A stretch of 64,000 nucleotides of DNA from Nitzschia sp. pyKryTriq1 (lineage: Eukaryota > Bacillariophyta > Bacillariophyceae > Bacillariales > Bacillariaceae), in the NCBI GenBank assembly GCA_956465555.1, contig OY101117.1, positions 682,001 through 746,000 of the forward strand. The letters are read 5' to 3'. Under the pieces are notes generated by a model. That model worked only from the letters and a program-made list of their open reading frames with translations. It was not told the DNA's origin and did no database searches. Both the position numbers and the translations under genes were made by a program. Shown piece after piece: positions 60,334 to 64,000 of this stretch; within the stretch, counting starts at the first letter, position 1; each line of letters begins with the position of its first letter.

Positions 60334-63300
60334 ATGGTGTCGGGCGAGATGAGACAAGTTGGTGACGACAAGTCATACAGTAGTGTGCCCACCGTCGAAG
60401 ACTTTGAAGAACGAGCAGAGGTGTCAGCTCAAGGGTTCACTGCCCTAGCGAACGGTTTTTCAATGTCAGGTCTCTGGAATTTTCTAGTCTTTGGGTGGTT
60501 CACGCCAGTACTGGAGCGGATGAGGGAGCAACTGGCCATGGGCAGCTCCCCGGATTTGGAGGACGAGAGCATCCCACCTCTGCGGACAGAGGATTCTTCG
60601 ACTTTGTTGCTCAAAGATTTCAAAGAGTTGTGGCGACAAGAGCAGAATTTAGATATGGAGGAGGACCCTTCCCTTACACGCTGCTTGTGGAAAGTCCTCT
60701 CTCCACTCTTCATCCGTGCGGGGATGCTGAAGGCAGTCCATGATTGTCTGCAGTTTGTTGGTCCACAGGTCCTCAATGGACTCATTGAGTTCTTAAGAAC
60801 ACCCACCGATAATCTGTCTCGCGGGCTCGCTCTGACGGCAATTGTAACGGTTGCTCAGCTGGGTATGAGTTTGTGTTTACGGCATTACTTTTTCATGTGC
60901 TATCGAGTCTCTCTACGAATGCGAACCGTGGTTCTGCTGGCTATCTACGAAAAGGCCTTGACCATCGATCCGTCCTACTATCAAAACCATCCTATTGGGC
61001 AAGTCACAAATCTCATGTCGGTGGATACGCAGCGGCTGCAAGACGTCATCAGCTATCTCCATGCTGTCTGGTACTCGTTTCTGCAGATTGCACTCTCCAT
61101 GTACTTCTTGTGGCAACAGCTGGGACCGAGTTGCTTGGCTGGAGTCATGGTGATTCTTTTGAGTATACCTTCCACTGCAGCCGCGGCGCAACTAATGGGC
61201 CGCCTTCAAAAGAAGTTAATGACCCGTAAGGATGATCGGGTTCAAACGAACCAAGAAACAATTACCAACATGAAGGTGGTCAAGCTTCAAGCGTGGGAAT
61301 ACCCCTTTCGCGAGAAAATTGTAGAGTTGAGACGTCTGGAGATACGACAGCTTTTTATTTATTCCTTGGGGAAAGCCTTGACTTGGCTTCTAGCGAGTGC
61401 TGTCCCATTGATGATTGCTCTTGCAACCTTTGGTGTCTACGTGACAATTGCGGGACATTCTTTGGACGTGGCATCTGCGCTGACATCTCTCGCCTTGTTT
61501 GAAATATTGCGTTTTCCTTTGTTTATGGTACGTATATTACTTTCCTTGTTTGCACTGGTCCCCCATCGTTGTTCTCTCGCTCACGAGGTAGCGATGACCC
61601 ACTCGTACTGTATAGCTTCCGAACGTGATTAATCAGCTTGTGGAAGCAAAAGTAGCGATGAAGCGGATAGAGGAGTTTCTGAACGCGCCAGATCATCAAC
61701 CTACCAAGATTTTGGACGATCCTTCCAAGGTCATTGAAGTGAAGAACGGGGCATTCAGCTATCGAAATTTGATCAGACAAAAGAAGACAAACGCCTCGCT
61801 GAAAGAGCAGTTACAGCAAACGGAACAGGAACTTTTGCTCATGAAAGCGATGTTGAACGATGCCGAGGACAAGTTGGCAAGACTTGAAGGACGACCAAAT
61901 TACAAACGATATGGGACGAGCAGTAGCAATGGCTCTTTGGCAGGGGACGATGACGAAGTTGCTGCCGTAAAGTTCCTTTCTCTGAGACAACTTGATTTCG
62001 AATGTGAGGCGGGCGAGTTCGTTGTGGTTGTTGGTAGGGTTGGGTCTGGAAAGAGTACTTTTTTGAAGGCCTTGCTTGGGGAGGTCGGAGTAGTTACCGG
62101 TGAGGTGAAAGTTCGTGGTAAAGTGGCGTACTTTGATCAAAAGCCCTTCATAATGAACGACACCGTGAAAGGCAACATACTGTTTGGGAAATCAGACGAT
62201 AATGAAGAACTCTACAAGCATGCGATCGAAGTGAGCTCCATGGTGCATGATTTAGCGCAGCTCCCTGACGGAGACCAGTGCGAAATCGGCGAGAGAGGAA
62301 TCACACTAAGTGGAGGACAAAAGGTAAGAGCAAGGGATGGTGCGACAACTCAACGCGGAATTCTCTCGATTTGAGTCTAATCATGTTGTCAAATACAGGC
62401 AAGAATTTCATTGGCTCGTGCAGTTTACCATGACGCCGATGTCTCGCTTCTTGACGATTGTCTATCAGCGGTCGACGCTCATGTCGGTAGGGACCTTTTT
62501 GATCACTGTATAGTAAAAACCTTGCTGGGAAGAGGGCCGGATACTAACAAATCAAAGAGAAAGAACACCGTCATTTTGGTCACCAATGCTCTTCAATACC
62601 TCAGCCACCCGTTGGTGGATCGTATTGTGGTCTTGGAACATGGTGTTGTGGTCGAGTGTGGGTCTTACGCAGAGTTGTCGGGACGGAAGGACTCGCAGTT
62701 CCAAACTCTACTGAGCGCCTTCACAGACGGGATGTCGGGTGACTATGGAGGTGGTAAACATCAATTTGAAGCTGATACTGCAGCTGATCCCGATTCAGAG
62801 CAATTAACTCTCGCTGATGTGGACCTCAATGCTAGTGAAAGACAACCCACCAAGCTTCATCACGGGGAAGAGGTCGATGAAAAGAAGCAACAGAAGCTGA
62901 TGTCCGACGAAATGGCTGAGAGAGAGGTTGGTAAAGTTGGACGCGAGGTTTACCTTACCTGGGCGAATGCCGCTGGAGGACTATGGGTGATTCCAGTCGT
63001 GCTTCTGATCTTTGCGCTGGGTGAAGCCACTTCCATTTTATCCAACTGGTGGCTAACGTACTGGTCACACACAGCAGACACCTCCAGCTCAAGCCAACTG
63101 TATTTTCTTGGTATCTATGGAATCATCAACGTTTCGGCCATATTTGCAGAATTCCTTCGACAGGTTGTGGTTGTACTCTTCGGCCTGCAAGCTTCAAAGA
63201 CCGTAAGTGCCGTCCTTTTGAAAAGGAAGCTCGAGGCGGAAGATCTCACATTCTCTATCTTTCTATCTCCAGTTGTTTGCACTTTTGTTGGATTCGACCC

Positions 63301-64000
63301 TGAGTGCACCGATGGCATTCTTTGACACCACCCCAGCCGGAAGAATCATGAATCGCTTCAGTAAAGGCAAGTCTTGTTTTTCGCAAACATTTGTCATCTT
63401 TTTGCGCCACCTATCTAACCAACCGACCCCTGTTGATAGATATATACACCCTCGATGAAGGTTTACCAGCATCGTTTCAGATGTACATCAGCTGTCTCTT
63501 TTCCGCCGTCTCTACTCTTGTTGTCGTTACATATGTTACACCTGCTTTTGCATCAGTTTTGATTCCTATCATTTACTACTACCGACAACAACAAGCATAT
63601 TTCAGTCAATGCTATAGAGAATTGAAGCGAATCGACTCTGTCACAAGAAGCCCAATTTATGCTTTATTTGGTGAGACCTTGGACGGACCGGCAACAGTTC
63701 GAGCCTTTGGGGCGCAGCATTCCTTGTTTGTCCGAATGAGCAAGCTGGTAGATATCCAGCAGCACGCCTTTTACTTGACTCAGGCTGGACTATGTTGGCT
63801 TGCGGTTCGTCTGGAATTGATCGGCACAATCATCATCACCGCTTCGTGTTTGGCAGCCGTATTCCAGAAGAGAAATTTTCTCGAAGGCGACGCAGTTTTT
63901 GCGGGCTTGGCTGGGCTCGCCATCTCTTATGCTCTCAATGTCACCCAAACTTTGAATTGGGCTGTTCGAGTCGGGTCTGAATTTGAAGCCAACATGGTTT
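60334..64000 (+). CDS. ABCC: ABCC/MRP-type ABC transporter, 3' end outside window
   Basis: Five exons so far, 60334-61527, 61616-62323, 62399-63202, 63273-63366 and 63440 onward past the window; 1120 codons are visible. Introns are 88, 75, 70 and 73 nt; the fourth has a GC donor. The first transmembrane domain ends near residue 400. Nucleotide-binding domain 1 has Walker A GRVGSGKS at about 538-545, a signature LSGGQK whose last residue abuts an intron, and Walker B DVSLLDDCLSAVDAHVG (key residues LLDD), the ABCC form. The second transmembrane domain (FFDTTPAGRIMNRFSKDIYTLDE, key residues AGRIMNRFSK) is seen up to residue 1120; the second nucleotide domain is missing. ABCC pumps export glutathione conjugates and drugs or load vacuoles. 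Start at 60334 is the first ATG in frame. Confidence 0.95.

Overview
The window is nuclear DNA of a photosynthetic stramenopile, almost certainly a diatom and probably a pennate one. Genes are compact and lie on both strands. Introns are short (67 to 147 nt) with GT-AG ends, plus one GC-AG case. Plastid proteins carry bipartite presequences with an aromatic residue at the cleavage site: a plastid-type GAPDH, a thylakoid-lumen protein with a twin-arginine signal, and a phosphoglycolate-phosphatase-like HAD enzyme. There are no operons. Species is not claimed.

Layout. 1-7 kb: a Ser/Tyr-repeat membrane protein, a two-exon type II membrane protein of glycosyltransferase type, and a KIX-domain coactivator-like protein rich in Gln and Met. 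8-16 kb: plastid GAPDH, HAD phosphatase, a three-exon leucine-rich-repeat protein, a small copia retroelement relic and a type II membrane protein. 16-27 kb: a small Pro-rich protein, a three-exon protein with an amphipathic repeat tail, a broken Ty3/gypsy-family relic with an LTR-like block, mitochondrial p32/MAM33, and a four-exon homologue of C2CD5. 27-41 kb: a DUF2358 protein, a PAP/fibrillin plastid lipid-associated protein, a full-length homologue of the RNA demethylase FTO, two acidic Ser-rich proteins of unknown role and the lumen protein. 41-52 kb: folate-biopterin transporter, a secreted protein, a methyltransferase with a C-terminal zinc-ribbon-like tail, a TspO/MBR protein, NAA25 and splicing factor SPF27/BCAS2. 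52-64 kb: a fold-back repeat, an FTR1-type iron permease, a second LTR-like block, a hypothetical protein, CNOT9 and the first three quarters of an ABCC transporter cut by the window end.

Together these are ordinary housekeeping and organelle genes (RNA demethylation, splicing, N-terminal acetylation, mRNA decay, plastid carbon metabolism, membrane transport) separated by intergenic DNA full of short palindromes built on ACCGGT and GGTACC. Convergent pairs are tight: 38 nt (secreted protein/methyltransferase), 55 nt (NAA25/SPF27), 88 nt and 90 nt. I rebuilt multi-exon genes by joining exons where a donor, an acceptor, the reading phase and the protein family all agreed. The least ordinary items are the FTO homologue, the SDYTISYSY-repeat surface protein, the fold-back repeat near 52.4-53.0 kb, the inverted pair of LTR-like blocks 35 kb apart, and the GC-AG intron. 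I did not find CRISPR arrays, rRNA or a tRNA I could defend.
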